Shown here: piece after piece, positions 1 through 44,097 of the stretch
How the letters are laid out: each line of letters begins with the position of its first letter
How positions within the stretch are numbered: the first letter of the stretch is position 1
Source: Seriola aureovittata
Lineage: Eukaryota; Chordata; Actinopteri; Carangiformes; Carangidae
DNA length: 64,000 nt
Reading direction: 5' to 3'
NCBI RefSeq assembly: GCF_021018895.1
Contig: NC_079365.1
Coordinates: 19,301,001-19,365,000, forward strand
The notes under the pieces: model-generated
What the model was told of the DNA's origin: nothing
Seen by the model: the letters and a program-made list of their open reading frames with translations, nothing else
The model's database searches: none
Program-made: the position numbers and the translations under genes

Positions 1-719
1 ATTAGTACCTTACCTAATACTGTAAGTCAACTGTACAGCATTCTTACAGTATACCCTTTTTAGACTAAGCATGCTACAATAAATAAAGACAGACTAATGG
101 TCCATTTTCCAAAAAGGTTACACTTATCATGCTGTACTTCCTGTCTTTTTTCTTGCAGTGTCCGACGTTACAAATGGTGAAAATTGCATGTTGTTAGTAA
201 CAAGGCTCACTATTAGTACATAAAGGGGTGGGCAATGTGTTTTGAAATGAATGTTGACACATTAATATGGATATTTGAAATCCACATCACTATATTCAAA
301 TGAGTATTTGAAATCAATAACCCTATATTAATTTTGGTAAGTTTCTTATATGCATCACAATATTCCAAATATATTTTAGTAGTGTAAAATAATGAAGTTG
401 TTTTTCTGTGCTCCATTGTTATGCATTACATCACACAAAACTTGTCACATGTGTTTAACAATAACCTCAATAACAATAAACTGAATAACTAATTTTGTTA
501 TTTTTTGTATTGCAGTTTGCTCAGTTACAGTTAATATGGACAATATTGCTATCAACTATTATATATTATTATATAATATAATATATTATAAGTAACCTAT
601 CACCACAATATGATCCCACTACAAGCTGATAAAAACAATAATATGTAAGAAGCTGTGTCCTAATTCATGGCTTAAGAAAATGTTATGTTCCCTATTGTTT
701 TCAATTTTATCATGTACAG
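1..719 (+). other. tamm41: tamm41 intron, 3' part; no gene seen
   Basis: AT-rich sequence upstream of the first visible tamm41 exon, which opens in phase 0 in the middle of the conserved domain, so this stretch is taken as intron. It contains a TA-rich run around 555-595 and no exon that matches the N-terminal part of TAMM41 with its GS nucleotide-binding motif. The 5' end of the gene therefore lies outside the window. Confidence 0.7.
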
Positions 720-902
720 AAGAACATGCTGGACTTTGTGTTTGCGGTGGACGACCCGGTGACGTGGCACACTATGAATCTGCTGCAAAACCGCAAACAC
801 TACTCCATCCTCAAGCTGTTTGGGCCCACGATGATCAGCTCCATACAAAATGAACACGGGGCTGCAGTATACTACAACACACTGGTGCCTGTGGATGGGA
901 GG
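720..902 (+). CDS. tamm41: tamm41 coding exon, first visible
   Basis: Acceptor tgtacag, then AAG AAC ATG CTG GAC; donor agg|gtaaat. It encodes KNMLDFVFAVDD to PVDGR, 61 codons, phase 0 at both ends. The ATG at 726 is internal, because human TAMM41 has about 50 residues before this point. Confidence 0.93.
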
Positions 903-3900
903 GTAAATTACATCTTTTTTTCTTATTCTAGCCTACTGAGTCCACATCTACTACATTTTTTCTTGATGAAACTGCCAGTTCTCAGTTTCTTCTTAAATCT
1001 CCTCAGTTCATGTGTAACCTGTTGTAGTTACTCAAACTGTGTCTGCTTCTCAGAATTTACTTTTTTGTGTAGAGCTGATGGGACCAGGCCAACCTTGTCT
1101 CTAGGTAGAAAAGGGAATGTAAATTTAAAAAGAACATTGATTTTGTATTTTTAGAAGCAAATTGATAATTGTAGTAAAAGTAGTATGAAAATTGCCTTCT
1201 TCTAAAACTCAATATCTAAATATCTATATCCTATAATATGTCATTGTTTTTTGTCTGAACATAACTGTACATGTATAAACTACATAGGTCTATGAGCTTT
1301 CCCTCTTCCTTTCAGATAATCAAATATGGTGTCATTAGTACGGAGTCTCTAATAGATGACCTGATGCACTGGAAGACCTTGTACGTTGCTGGACGCCTTC
1401 ACAAACCGGTCAGTATTATGATTAGACTGTGACTGAATCAATCAGAAGAACCAAGCAATCTAAAGCTACTTATTTTATTGTGGATTTATTTATTGTGCAA
1501 CCTATGAACAAGTATGAACTACATATTCCAAGTATTTGGAATATGTAGAAACAGTGCAATGTATTTTTCAAAAACGATTCACTACTTTTGCTTTTGCCCA
1601 TCCCATACAGGTGAAAATGCTGGTGCAGAGTGAGAATGCGAAGCTCCGTGCTGCTCTGGTGGCCAACCTGAAGAGTACTGTGACGGCCTCCTTCCTCATG
1701 CTGCCAGAGAGCTTCACTGAAGAAGACCTATTCCTGCAGATAGCTGGCCTTTCTTATGCCGGTAAGTTACCCACACAACTTCATGAACCTAAAAAAAATG
1801 AAACAGATACACATGTATATCACACAGCAGTGCCGTTCTTACCGCTGTTATTCAAAGACAGCAGAGGAGATATCAAAGCCTGTTGTTAGCTTTTCTAACC
1901 TGTGTGGTTTACAGTTTAGTTTACTTTGTAGATACACATGTACTATAGGCTCTATCATATTGGATTGTTATTTGCAATCTTAGAGCATGGCTCTAAGTAA
2001 TTGGATTGGTTCTAGTACGCAGAGACACAAAACTAACCTGGCTGAATTCTTCAGATGTAACGAAGGTAAAGTAAATCAATGCTAACCCTAAAAGTGTTTA
2101 CATACTGACAAGGTGAGTGTTGCCATGTAGCTTCCCCACACAACAGAGGTAAGAGGTAATGCCCTAATGAATGAGATAACAAGTATTTTAGCACTGTCAG
2201 GATTTTTCCACAAGAAACTGAACAGCAGAAGGAGTTTAATGTCTCAGACTTTGTTATTGCTATGGCACTACAACAAAGATGATAAACTGTAAAGCATGTA
2301 TATTAACACTTAAATGAAAATATTTTGTCTTCGCCTCTGCAGGGGATTTCAGGATGGTGATTGGAGAAGACAAATCCAAGGTGGCCAACATCGTCAAAGA
2401 CAACTTTCAGCACTTCAGGATTCTGTATAGCAATATCCTGAGGGACTGCCCTCAAGTGGTCTACAAACCTCAGCAAGGAAAACTTGAGGTAAGACATGGC
2501 AAACACACACAGCACAGCACGGACCTATTATTTATTATCTCATTGGATGCTTAAGCACCACAGCTCATCTTGGATATTATGTGCTGTAGGCTACACATGT
2601 TGCATTACCCATAGACCAAAATGCTGTATAATGTAAAAAAAACTTTAAACAAACTTAAATAAACTTTAACTTACTTCCTGTACAGTAGATTTTAGTGGAT
2701 TTTCTTGTTACCTGTTTTCCATACAGTATATTTGCATTTGTATAGACTAAATGACATGAACTCATTCCTCTGCAATTTTCTCAGTGTACAGTTTTGTTTT
2801 GACATTAGTTTTTTTTAACTGTTTAACTGGCACCACACCCTGTTATACCAAGGAATTACTCGTCACCCCAGGCATCACACCATCCTGGAATAACATGTTT
2901 AGTAAGTTGTTAGGAGGAGCAGCTAAGAGCAAGGCACTGTGTTTCTATTGTTTGTGTCATATGTAAGTGAGTAATACCTTTTGCAATGAACAGTGCTTTG
3001 GGGAATTGTGCACTGTGAGCCCTGCATGTGAGAGATACACTTGTGCCCTTGTGCGTCATTAGGCAGTGCGGCAGAAGTCACACAAGCATGAACCAGCTGC
3101 AGACTGATGTGCAGTTGATTTGTATGCCTAGAATGTGTTTAAGTTCAGTCAGCATAATTTACCCCCCAAGCCAAACCCCTCTTCCTGAGTACACACAGTA
3201 TAATATACTATCTTAGCTTTTATTTGTAGCACCACTATGTGGGGTGGATTTTAAGCTGCCCTGTGGAGTTTTCTTGGGAACACATAAGTTATGTTTATAG
3301 TTACTGTTACTCACCAGAATGCATCCCTGAGGTCTAAATAAAGATGTTGAATACTTTGCCTCACTCATAAAGCCTTTGCAAAGCGGATTTTTTTTTTTAT
3401 TTGAAATCCTGTATTGTCTACATCCAGGTTTACTAGCCGGCCCGCCTTTGCTGGCACATTGCTGCATTTGTTGCTGTGTTACTGCCACCTGTAGGTTAGC
3501 AAAATAGTGCATATGCCTGCTGATAGTGCTGCGGAGATGCCTCTGCCTACAAAACATATTCTTCACACATAAAGGACCATGGTACAAGACCCAACAAAAA
3601 TCACATCATCAATCATTGTTCTATTTTTTACAATCAAAATGATATGCAACAAAGTCGCGATTCATGTTGCAATTGTAATATCTGCCAAAATCACAATACG
3701 TTTTTTTTTTTTTTTTTTTGCATATTATTCGGACCTAGTTTTAATCAATTAGGGTCCTAGAGCAAGATTACATTCACACAGGATCTGGGTTCAAAAGTTA
3801 AACAGCTGTAACTGAGCTTACAATATTCCTTGGCTAATGTTATAAATACTAGAAATTACAATAAATGACAATATTCTTGTGTACCTGCAGGTAGACAAAA

Positions 3901-5653
3901 GCCCAGAGGGTCAGTTTACCCAGCTGATGGCACTGCCACGTACCCTCCAGCAAAGGATCACAAAGCTGGTCGACCCGCCGGGGAAGAACCGTGATGTGGA
4001 GGAGATCCTGCTGCAGGTGGCTCAGGACCCGGACTGTGGAGCTGTCGTACAACAAGGTACGGAGGAACAAAAGGGTGGAGGGATAAAAAAATCACTCCCA
4101 TATGTTTCATTAAAATTCCCTCAGTGAGACCTGAGATACAGTGCACAGTGGATGTACATATCAAGGCCAATATCATGTGTGGTGAATATTAGATAATGTA
4201 CCAACATACTAACACAGACAGTGTATTGTCAAAAGTAATGTACTGATGGATAAGTAAACTAGTAGTAAATCAAAGAAAAATATCATCCCATGCCATCCAG
4301 TGGCCAGTTAGTTCCAAGATTCATCATCTTGAATATGTTAATAACTAATGAATGGATGGTCAGATCATCTTTATATGGCAATATGCAAAAAAAGGTTCTT
4401 GTCCAGATGGAGATTGGTGGATTGGATGGATGGATTAAAAGGGAAAACAATAAATTCTTTTTTTCTATGACCAAAGTTCTTCATTTTTATTATGCTTCCA
4501 TAACATCACAAGAATAAAGATGAATGTGACAAAATAAAGATATACACATATACGCACATAAAATTAGCTGCGAGCATTTAGTTGTCCACTGTTTCCAGAC
4601 CATTTATCAAAATCAAACTACAGGGGTTGGAAGTCTACATCACCACTCCATCAGTTCCACCAATTTCCATTCCCTAATAAGGAGCTATCATCCCAGCTTG
4701 ATGACTGTGTGGATCCACCTTGCCCGGGGTTCAGAGATGCCTGTTGGAGTCCCTAAGTACATTTAAGCTCTATCTCTGAGCCTTGGAACAGGAGCAGAAA
4801 ACAATAAATTCTAAATGTATTCTGTGGGGGGAGATGTCCTTGTTAGTAAGCAGCAGTCATAAAATCATATTGCAGAGTGATGAGATATTAAATGTGTTTT
4901 TAATTGCGTGTTTGCACATCCTTTTGTTTTTCTTCAGGTATTTCATCTATTGTGAAATCCTCCAGTATAACACAGAGTATCAAAGGCATTGCTACAGCTG
5001 GTAAGAACTCTTTTCTTGTTCATTTGATATTGTGACAGAATCCTATGCTGTGTCTCTAATCGGATACTTCAGTCAGCACACTCACATGCAGAACACCGTG
5101 TACACACTATACTAACTGGTGTAGTGTGTGAATTCCAACAGGGTAGTGTCCAACAAAACCAACATACTAATGGCTTGTATCTGACATTGACACTGACAAA
5201 AGTATAGTGGTGGTTCGAGACTTGGCGGTGTCTGTCGTTTTACACTCAACTTTTTGACCCTTTTGAGCTCACCATCCGGGTACTTAAAGTGCACTGCATG
5301 TCGCCATACTTGTCAGTGTGAACGCACTTAGGCATTCAAAACAGCAAATGTGAATATGGAAGTACACAATTTGAGACACAGCACTAGATTAAAGGTTGTC
5401 AGGTTATGTTAATACTTTATAGGCTGATCCATTCAAGTAAATAGATAAAGATGGTATGACATTATGGGAAATACACTTCCTTTCTTACTGAGATAGTCAC
5501 ATCATTTTCTTTTAATTTGCTTGTTAACGTTCAGTGCATTGTATGTCCTGGTCCCCCTCAGGCTTGTGGAAGACAGTGTCATACAGCTCCAAGAAACTAA
5601 TGAAGATGTGGAAGGGTTGGAGAAGGAAGCCGTCCATGTCCCAGATGTCGTGA
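720..5653 (+). CDS. tamm41: TAMM41, mitochondrial phosphatidate cytidylyltransferase (5' partial)
   Basis: TAMM41 (Tam41) makes CDP-diacylglycerol from phosphatidic acid and CTP on the matrix side of the mitochondrial inner membrane, the first committed step toward cardiolipin. Seven coding exons join in frame: 720-902, 1316-1408, 1611-1761, 2343-2488, 3891-4056, 4938-5000 and 5562-5653, giving 297 codons plus TGA. All junctions are GT-AG. Recognisable blocks are MLDFVFAVDD (the acidic metal-binding region of the nucleotidyltransferase fold), SFTEEDLFLQIAGLSYAGDF, and DKSPEGQFTQLMALP followed by DPPGKNRDVEE. The C-terminus is a short basic, tryptophan-bearing tail (KKLMKMWKGWRRKP), which I infer helps membrane binding. 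The first exon, with the GS motif and the mitochondrial targeting region, is missing because it lies upstream. The next gene, vgll4, lies about 2 kb downstream on the same strand. I am confident of the family because the whole visible protein aligns with human TAMM41 as I remember it. Confidence 0.95.
1316..1408 (+). CDS. tamm41: tamm41 coding exon
   Basis: Acceptor ctttcag, donor ccg|gtcagt. It encodes IIKYGVISTESLIDDLMHW to GRLHKP, 31 codons, phase 0 at both ends. Confidence 0.93.
1611..1761 (+). CDS. tamm41: tamm41 coding exon
   Basis: Acceptor catacag, donor g|gtaagt. It encodes VKMLVQSENAKLRAALVANL, then the highly conserved MLPESFTEEDLFLQIAGLSY, ending in phase 1. Confidence 0.94.
2343..2488 (+). 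CDS. tamm41: tamm41 coding exon
   Basis: Acceptor tctgcag, donor gag|gtaaga. It encodes GDFRMVIGEDKSKVANIVKD to VVYKPQQGKLE, ending in phase 0. Confidence 0.94.
3226..3560. repeat. Interspersed-repeat-like sequence in tamm41 intron
   Basis: The segment reads like a decayed teleost interspersed repeat (gtggagttttcttgggaac, then gttactgttactcacc). I recognise the pattern from other fish sequence but cannot name the family or set the ends precisely. Confidence 0.35.
3891..4056 (+). CDS. tamm41: tamm41 coding exon
   Basis: Acceptor cctgcag, donor caag|gtacgg. It encodes VDKSPEGQFTQLMALPRTLQ, then DPPGKNRDVEEILLQVAQDP, ending in phase 1. This is the best-conserved visible part of the family. Confidence 0.95.
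4938..5000 (+). CDS. tamm41: tamm41 coding exon
   Basis: Acceptor tcttcag, donor ctg|gtaaga. This short exon of 63 nt encodes GISSIVKSSSITQSIKGIAT followed by AG, phase 1 at both ends. It matches the S-I-x-x-S-x-K-G-I-x-T-A-G segment of human TAMM41. Confidence 0.92.
5046..5383. mobile_element. MITE with 25-bp terminal inverted repeats, 3-bp TSD
   Basis: The left end 5046-5070 and the reverse complement of the right end 5359-5383 match at 21 of 25 bases, both starting TGCTGTGTCTC and ending TACTTC. The trinucleotide CTA flanks both sides (5043-5045 and 5384-5386). It is 338 bp long with no coding capacity, so it must be non-autonomous. A 3-bp duplication fits a PIF/Harbinger-type transposase, which is inference. 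It sits in the last intron of tamm41. Confidence 0.7.
5450..5503 (+). repeat. Fragment of the GGAATAGTTTGA dispersed repeat family
   Basis: The segment tatgacattatgggaaatac and the following bases resemble the 5' part of the repeat that is seen nearly complete on the minus strand at 15782-16082. Only about 50 bp is recognisable, just upstream of the last tamm41 exon. Confidence 0.45.
5562..5653 (+). CDS. tamm41: tamm41 terminal coding exon
   Basis: Acceptor cccctcag. It encodes GLWKTVSYSSKKLMKMWKGW, RRKPSMSQMS and TGA at 5651-5653. The tail is basic and amphipathic. The frame is fixed by the phase-1 junction with the previous exon. Confidence 0.88.
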
Positions 5654-5889
5654 ACCAGCCTGTTCACCGGGAACCTGTTTGTCTTTCTAACTGTCAGTAT
5701 GACAATCGACCTTCCATCACCTTTTTTTTTACCCTGAAAAACTCTGGCTGGATCAAATGTCCACTAACCTGTGGTTGTGTCACTCCATAGTCCGTATGAA
5801 TGGGATCACTGACCAGGTGGAAGGCTGTCTGAATAGTTTAGAATCACCTGTGCAACTGCCCTTTATCGTGCAATTCATAAAAGTTGTAG

Positions 5890-5895
5890 AATAAA
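5890..5895 (+). terminator. tamm41: Probable tamm41 polyadenylation signal
   Basis: A canonical AATAAA lies 237 nt after the tamm41 stop codon. It is the first one downstream, so a 3' UTR of about 260 nt is likely. Confidence 0.5.
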
Positions 5896-5909
5896 GGGTG
5901 ACATTTTAC

Positions 5910-7600
5910 GAGACAGACTGAATTATGGCTGACATTTCAGTGTAATACACACTGGACCTTTCTGGATGATGACACATACACACAGAGTGACTGGTGAAGA
6001 GCTGCTAATTGGACTACACTGCAACAAGTACCACAAGTATAATGAAGAAATAATGAGTATTCTCATGTGGGTCATGCATGTGTCACATCTGTGTGTCATT
6101 CTCTATGTGAATAGTGCTACCTAGATGACAAGTGATGGGCAGCTAATATGGTGTAAAGTGAGGAAATCTTTATGAGCAATTTTCATCACTGTACTCAAAA
6201 AAGGAGGGCATTGATTGTTTCCTTTCAGCTGTGGACTAGTGTTACACACTCAAACACACACTTCTCTCTTGTCTCTCTTTGCCAAAGATCTCAAATCTGT
6301 CATCTCTTAACTCTTCACGTGTTAATAGTGTTCTTGATGGTGGCACCATTTCTCAGCCAGTGCTCGTAAACAAAAGATATGGTCACACTTTCTTGAGAAG
6401 CTGTTTAGGAGGAGTCTGTCTAATTGTTAAAAAGAAACTGGTACACCTCTCTGCCCCCAGTCGGTGCATCGATTGGTTCTTCACAAACATTTGCTGCAGT
6501 CTAATGCAGTTATAAAAGATGGGTTTAATACATTTTTTCATATAACAGTGTGTCTGATCACTGTGTCTTCTTCAGTACCAAGACTTTTTTAGTCTATAAA
6601 AACCCAGAAATGGTAAGAAAAATAATGAAAACATACTATATATACATTGTTTTCACTAATTTATTATGTCACAAAACACTAGATTTAAACGATAATATTA
6701 GTTTAATTGATATTGAGGGTAATTGATATGTCACTATGCCAGATTGAAGTGAAACATTCATTCTGAGGGTGTGATTTTGTTTGGGAAGATGTTTATATTT
6801 TTATACAGCTTTATCACAGGCTTTTTTCACAGAGAACATTTGACATATTAAAGCAGGAAAAGCCTGGGACACCAAAATAGAGCAAATCTGTTATTAATAA
6901 AGTCAGATACACCTTTTCCTGCTATAAGAAGTCAAAATATCAGCTGTGGTAACTTTACTATTTCTAATCAGATATTACTTTGGCCATGGAGAAGAACATA
7001 TGCAATAGAAGCACAAAACAAAAGAACAAAGCAAATGAAGCATTCTTAATGTTTCTGAAAATTGTATGAAAATACCTATAAATGTTTATTTGTATGTTAA
7101 TTTTTTTAATTCAAGAAATAGGGGTCTAAATTTACATTTATAAATGTAGAATTTGGCCATTAAAAAAGATAAGGTTAATCATATTTGTTTTATTCTCTCC
7201 TTTCCCTCTTATAATATGAAATACCAAATAGAACATATTAAAAAAAACAGGTCAGTACTGTGATAAAATACTTTGTTCCATCATATTGCAGTCAGTAGTA
7301 GAGTCGCAAATTAAAATATCAATTACTTCCTGTCAATTGTTTGTTTATCCACCTTTGTATTCACTACTGCATCATTAGTCATACTTGAAAATGTCATCAG
7401 CTATGGACACATGAATCATTTAAAGGCAGGCTGACATCACTTCCTCTAATATCTTTTTCTTACTGCCCTCCAGCAATCTACACAGCCTCTAATGCATTTT
7501 TTTAATAATCTCTATGTACTTTGGGAGTGTTTGCTGAGCACACGTGCTTTTCTTTGACACTTCTCAGGTCACAGCTCCACACACAGCCCAACTGTGCTGT
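5910..7600. other. Intergenic region tamm41-vgll4, no gene seen
   Basis: AT-rich sequence with only short random open frames. No splice-flanked conserved peptide, tRNA or structured RNA was recognised. Confidence 0.6.
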
Positions 7601-7690
7601 TAGTGGTGGAAAATAACTAAGTACATATACTCAAGTGCAGTGATTACGTACAGTTTTGAGGTGCTTGAACGTTACTTGATTGTGCTTCAT
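7601..7690 (+). repeat. Teleost interspersed repeat (GTGGAAAATAACTAAGTAC type)
   Basis: The run gtggtggaaaataactaagt, followed by acttgattg, matches a repeat I know as very common in percomorph genomes. It ends about 110 bp upstream of the vgll4 CCAAT box. Confidence 0.6.
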
Positions 7691-7802
7691 CACACTAAAA
7701 TGTTTGAGTCGCAAACCCAGTGACAGCAGCCTCACCTTCAGAGGATGTGATGCAACGCTTTATTATCATAATGTATGCTGATATCACTGCTCCAGTCCTC
7801 CA

Positions 7803-7865
7803 CCAATCAGCGCGCTTCACTTTCACCACCTGCTAGGAACTGAATTCCATCATTCCAGGCATTCC
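7803..7865 (+). promoter_or_regulatory. vgll4: Putative vgll4 distal promoter: CCAAT box and tandem TEAD motifs
   Basis: CCAATCAG at 7803-7810 is a good NF-Y (CCAAT-box) match. CATTCC occurs at 7851-7856 and again at 7860-7865, in direct repeat with exactly 3 bp between; a weaker AATTCC is at 7843-7848. CATTCC is the M-CAT core bound by TEAD factors, and TEADs are known to bind tandem sites with 3-bp spacing cooperatively. The position 240 bp before a strong splice donor at 8106 suggests this is the core promoter of the METPLD isoform. The start site itself cannot be seen. Confidence 0.5.
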
Positions 7866-7867
7866 TG

Positions 7868-7928
7868 CCTCCCTCCCTCCCTCCCTCCCTCCCTCCCTCC
7901 TCCTCCTCCTCCTCCTCCTCCTCTTCCT
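7868..7928. repeat. (CCCT)n-(CCT)n polypyrimidine tract
   Basis: Seven CCC runs separated by single T fill 7871-7897, followed by CCT units to about 7922 and a short degenerate tail. On the minus strand this gives repeated GGGA, a classic potential G-quadruplex or triplex former. It lies 3 bp downstream of the tandem TEAD motifs. Confidence 0.85.
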
Positions 7929-7929
7929 C

Positions 7930-8105
7930 GTTTACAACCAAGTTTGCTCCGACAGCTCTGCTACTATTGTCTTCCCTCGTACTGGAGCGTCTGGCTGCGA
8001 CTGTTTTTGTTTTATATCTCTGTGGATTATACTTTTTTTTGTTTGAATTTACCTCTTGTGTGGACATTATCATACTGGAAGATACCAAAGTGGCGCTTGA
8101 AGGAG
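7930..8105 (+). other. vgll4: Candidate non-coding first exon of vgll4 (5' end uncertain)
   Basis: The segment ends at a strong donor (aaggag|gtatgt, GT at 8106) and lies just downstream of the CCAAT/TEAD promoter motifs. The next vgll4 exon at 10539 has 10 nt of 5' UTR before its ATG, so at least one upstream non-coding exon must exist. The start coordinate is a guess. Confidence 0.4.
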
Positions 8106-8362
8106 GTATGTGCTGCTAAACATGAAGTTGTGTGTGACTTGACATTGTTTCGGTTTTGTAGGATGAGAGTGTGCTCTTCATTTGTACTTGTACAAGTCAA
8201 ACTCAGTCAGTCTGTCTGAAATATTTAGTTTGTAAATGGGGACAGCGTGGAGAAGAAAGTGCTGGAATAACACCCGCCTTGATGTACGAAGGTGATAGCT
8301 GAAATTTCATTCACGATATGAAGCGGCACTGGCGGGTTCCCAAACTTTCTCATGTCAAGAAA

Positions 8363-8384
8363 CCCCCCCCCCCCCCCCCCCCCC
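8363..8384. repeat. Poly(C) run, 22 bases
   Basis: An uninterrupted run of 22 C. Its length in the assembly may not be exact. Confidence 0.9.
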
Positions 8385-8595
8385 ACTTTAGCCACATGCT
8401 GTCCTCCACGGATTTTGGAACAAGTAGCTGTCTCTCTGTTGTGCTTTGAGTAAGGAGGAAATGAGAGGAGAGAGAGAGAAACCTAAAATCAAGTAGCCTA
8501 CATCTCTTCTTCCCTTGAGCCAGTTTCAGGTCAGTGCCAGGCTTCCTGGATACCTCTTAAGGGAGAACCGATAAGGAAGCACTGACTCAGGCTGA

Positions 8596-8727
8596 TATAA
8601 ATACTATACACGGCTGGTGAGAATAAAAATGGAAGCACTTGCTTCTAATATCATTGGTTTCATTTTGCCCAAGTCGGTCTCAACACACAGAAGTTTGTCG
8701 CATTTCTTCACGCGCACCACGCAGACG
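8596..8727 (+). promoter_or_regulatory. Candidate TATA-box promoter and alternative first exon
   Basis: TATAAATA at 8596-8603 is followed by a purine-rich stretch, an ATG at 8629 and a strong donor (gacg|gtgagt, GT at 8728). The open frame from 8629 is in phase 0 at the donor. That does not fit the phase-1 acceptor of the shared vgll4 exon, so if it is used it would be untranslated or carry an upstream ORF. Confidence 0.25.
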
Positions 8728-9303
8728 GTGAGTGTCAGAGCTGTAGGCAGAATAAACCTGACCTGTTCTGCGTTTTATTTTGAAGTTTTCTCATTATATT
8801 CTCGCTCAAAACAGTGTTTTCCCGGAGAAATGAGGGAAAGGTATCTCAGGAATGCAGAAAGAGGGAAGAGAAGCGCGCTGGAGCGTTTTTTTTTTTTTTT
8901 TTTTTTTTTAAATCCACAAATACCTTTCATAGCACAGCCAGACTGAAGGCTCAACATTGTAGGACAAAAATCCTAAAAACGCTTATACAAAGTTAAAGAC
9001 TGCTCAAACATCACTTGAAGGTCATGATGATAAAAGACTGTATGGAGTAATGAAACAACAGTGATGAGAAAAGTATACCCTTTAAAAGGAGCAATACAAC
9101 AACTGGAAATCAAAGGTCCTGAATTCAAAACTCTACTTTGTTAAAAGCACAGAAGTTTTATCCGCTAAGTGTAGTTGTATCATTCTGCAGAATGGCCCTT
9201 AATAAGTCTTGTCATACACTCAATATTACACTGTTAATTTCAATAGTGATGTTGCATTATGGTGTGAGCAGCATTTAATGTTGTTGCTGGTCATGGAGCT
9301 AAT

Positions 9304-9655
9304 TAGATCTGCAACAAGTAGGCAATTAGTGATGGACAGGAAATTAATTGTTAACTATTTTAATAATCAGATCATTTTAGTCATTCTTTTAGCAAGAATT
9401 GCAAAGTTTCTCTGGTTCCAGTGTCTCAAATGTGAGAAATTTAATGGTTTTCTTTGTTTATAGATAGAAGAAGATAGTAAACTGAATATGTTTGGGTTAT
9501 GAACTGTTGGCCAGACAAAACAAGACATCTGAAGACTGCAAATTTGCATCAGGTATATATTTCACTTCTTTCTGGTATACCAAACAATTAATCAAAGAAT
9601 TGAGAAAATAATCAGAAGCCTAATTGATGAAGAAAATAATGGGTGGTTGCAGCCC
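9304..9655 (+). mobile_element. Dispersed AT-rich repeat ending GTTGCAGCCC (family A, near full length)
   Basis: It opens with tagatctgcaac and closes with gagaaaataatcag and ggttgcagccc, matching a repeat with GCAAC-type inverted ends that is abundant in teleosts. An internal block (gacaaaacaagacat) is shared with the copy at 52333-52561. It has no coding capacity, consistent with a non-autonomous DNA element. I do not know its formal family name. Confidence 0.6.
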
Positions 9656-10548
9656 ACCAGTGAATTTTGGCAACTTTATAGTAGAGCTGAACAATATGTC
9701 CTGAAATCTGCATCACAATAGATTGTCACATTTGCCTCGCTTTTTATGTTTGTCTGCACCAATTAAAATATGCCCAGTCAAATATTATGGACCTCTGGAC
9801 CTGACTTAAGGCTAAATGTTTGATTGAATGTCTGGTTAGATGTAAGTGGTTTTTGTAACCAGATTCAGTTCAATTACAGGATTTAGATTACTGCTGTGAG
9901 AGTTAATGCAGGTCAGTAAGAGATATACAGTTTTTGTCATTCAATAAATTAGGTTTATCCAGCGCTACTGTAGGTACTGTTTCACCTGCAGCAATTCAGA
10001 TGTTATAGGTATGATCATGTATTTTGACAATTCTTTATTTTGTGGGTTTGTTATTTCCCAACAGTGTTTTGAAATTTTCCTGAAAACAAGGAAGTGGTTT
10101 GGTTTTAAATGCAGGAAAAGTTGAGACAAAGATCTGAGATTAGGGTTTCAAATAAATTGGAATTTAGTCTGTTTATGTCTAAATGCACATTTTCCTCAGC
10201 CACAGGATACAAAAATACAGGAAAGGTGTTTGATAGGAAAATCTTAAAATGGTAGAAAAAAGAGAATGATATAGAATAATCTCATTTTGATATCTTTACT
10301 GGAAGTCAGGTGTCATATTGGCACGGTTATCAAAAAAAATGCAAATGATACCCTGCCCTTGTCTTCATAAAAATATTAATGACTTTATTCGTCATTTGAA
10401 ACCTGTTAGACCTTAGAACAATTTTGAGGCTCTTGATGACGTGGCAGCCATCAAATTTTAATTCAGTTTCTGTATAAAATGCTACATAGAAAGCCAAGTC
10501 AACATTTTCAACACAGTGCTCTCTCCTCTGTCCCGCAGGTGTCCAAGC

Positions 10549-44097
<33,549 letters not shown>

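Larger units (their letters stand above)
8106..10538 (+). other. vgll4: vgll4 intron (distal), repeats only
   Basis: Between the putative first exon and the METPLD exon I see a poly(C) run, a poly(T) run at 8886-8909 and one dispersed repeat at 9304-9655. No conserved peptide was recognised. Confidence 0.5.

Noticed and set aside
140..184. A strong acceptor (ttttttcttgcag) followed by 18 nt and a GTGAAA donor, suggesting a tamm41 microexon.
   Set aside because: The 18-nt product matches nothing in TAMM41, and the exon at 720 already begins at the expected position and phase after exon 1.
5205..5235. GGTTCGAGA, resembling a tRNA T-loop.
   Set aside because: No matching acceptor stem, anticodon arm or D-arm around it; it lies inside the MITE.
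8629..8946. 109-codon open frame beginning MEALASNIIGFILP.
   Set aside because: Its 3' part runs through a poly(T) tract as polyphenylalanine and no domain is recognisable. Only the first-exon possibility was kept, as a low-confidence lead.
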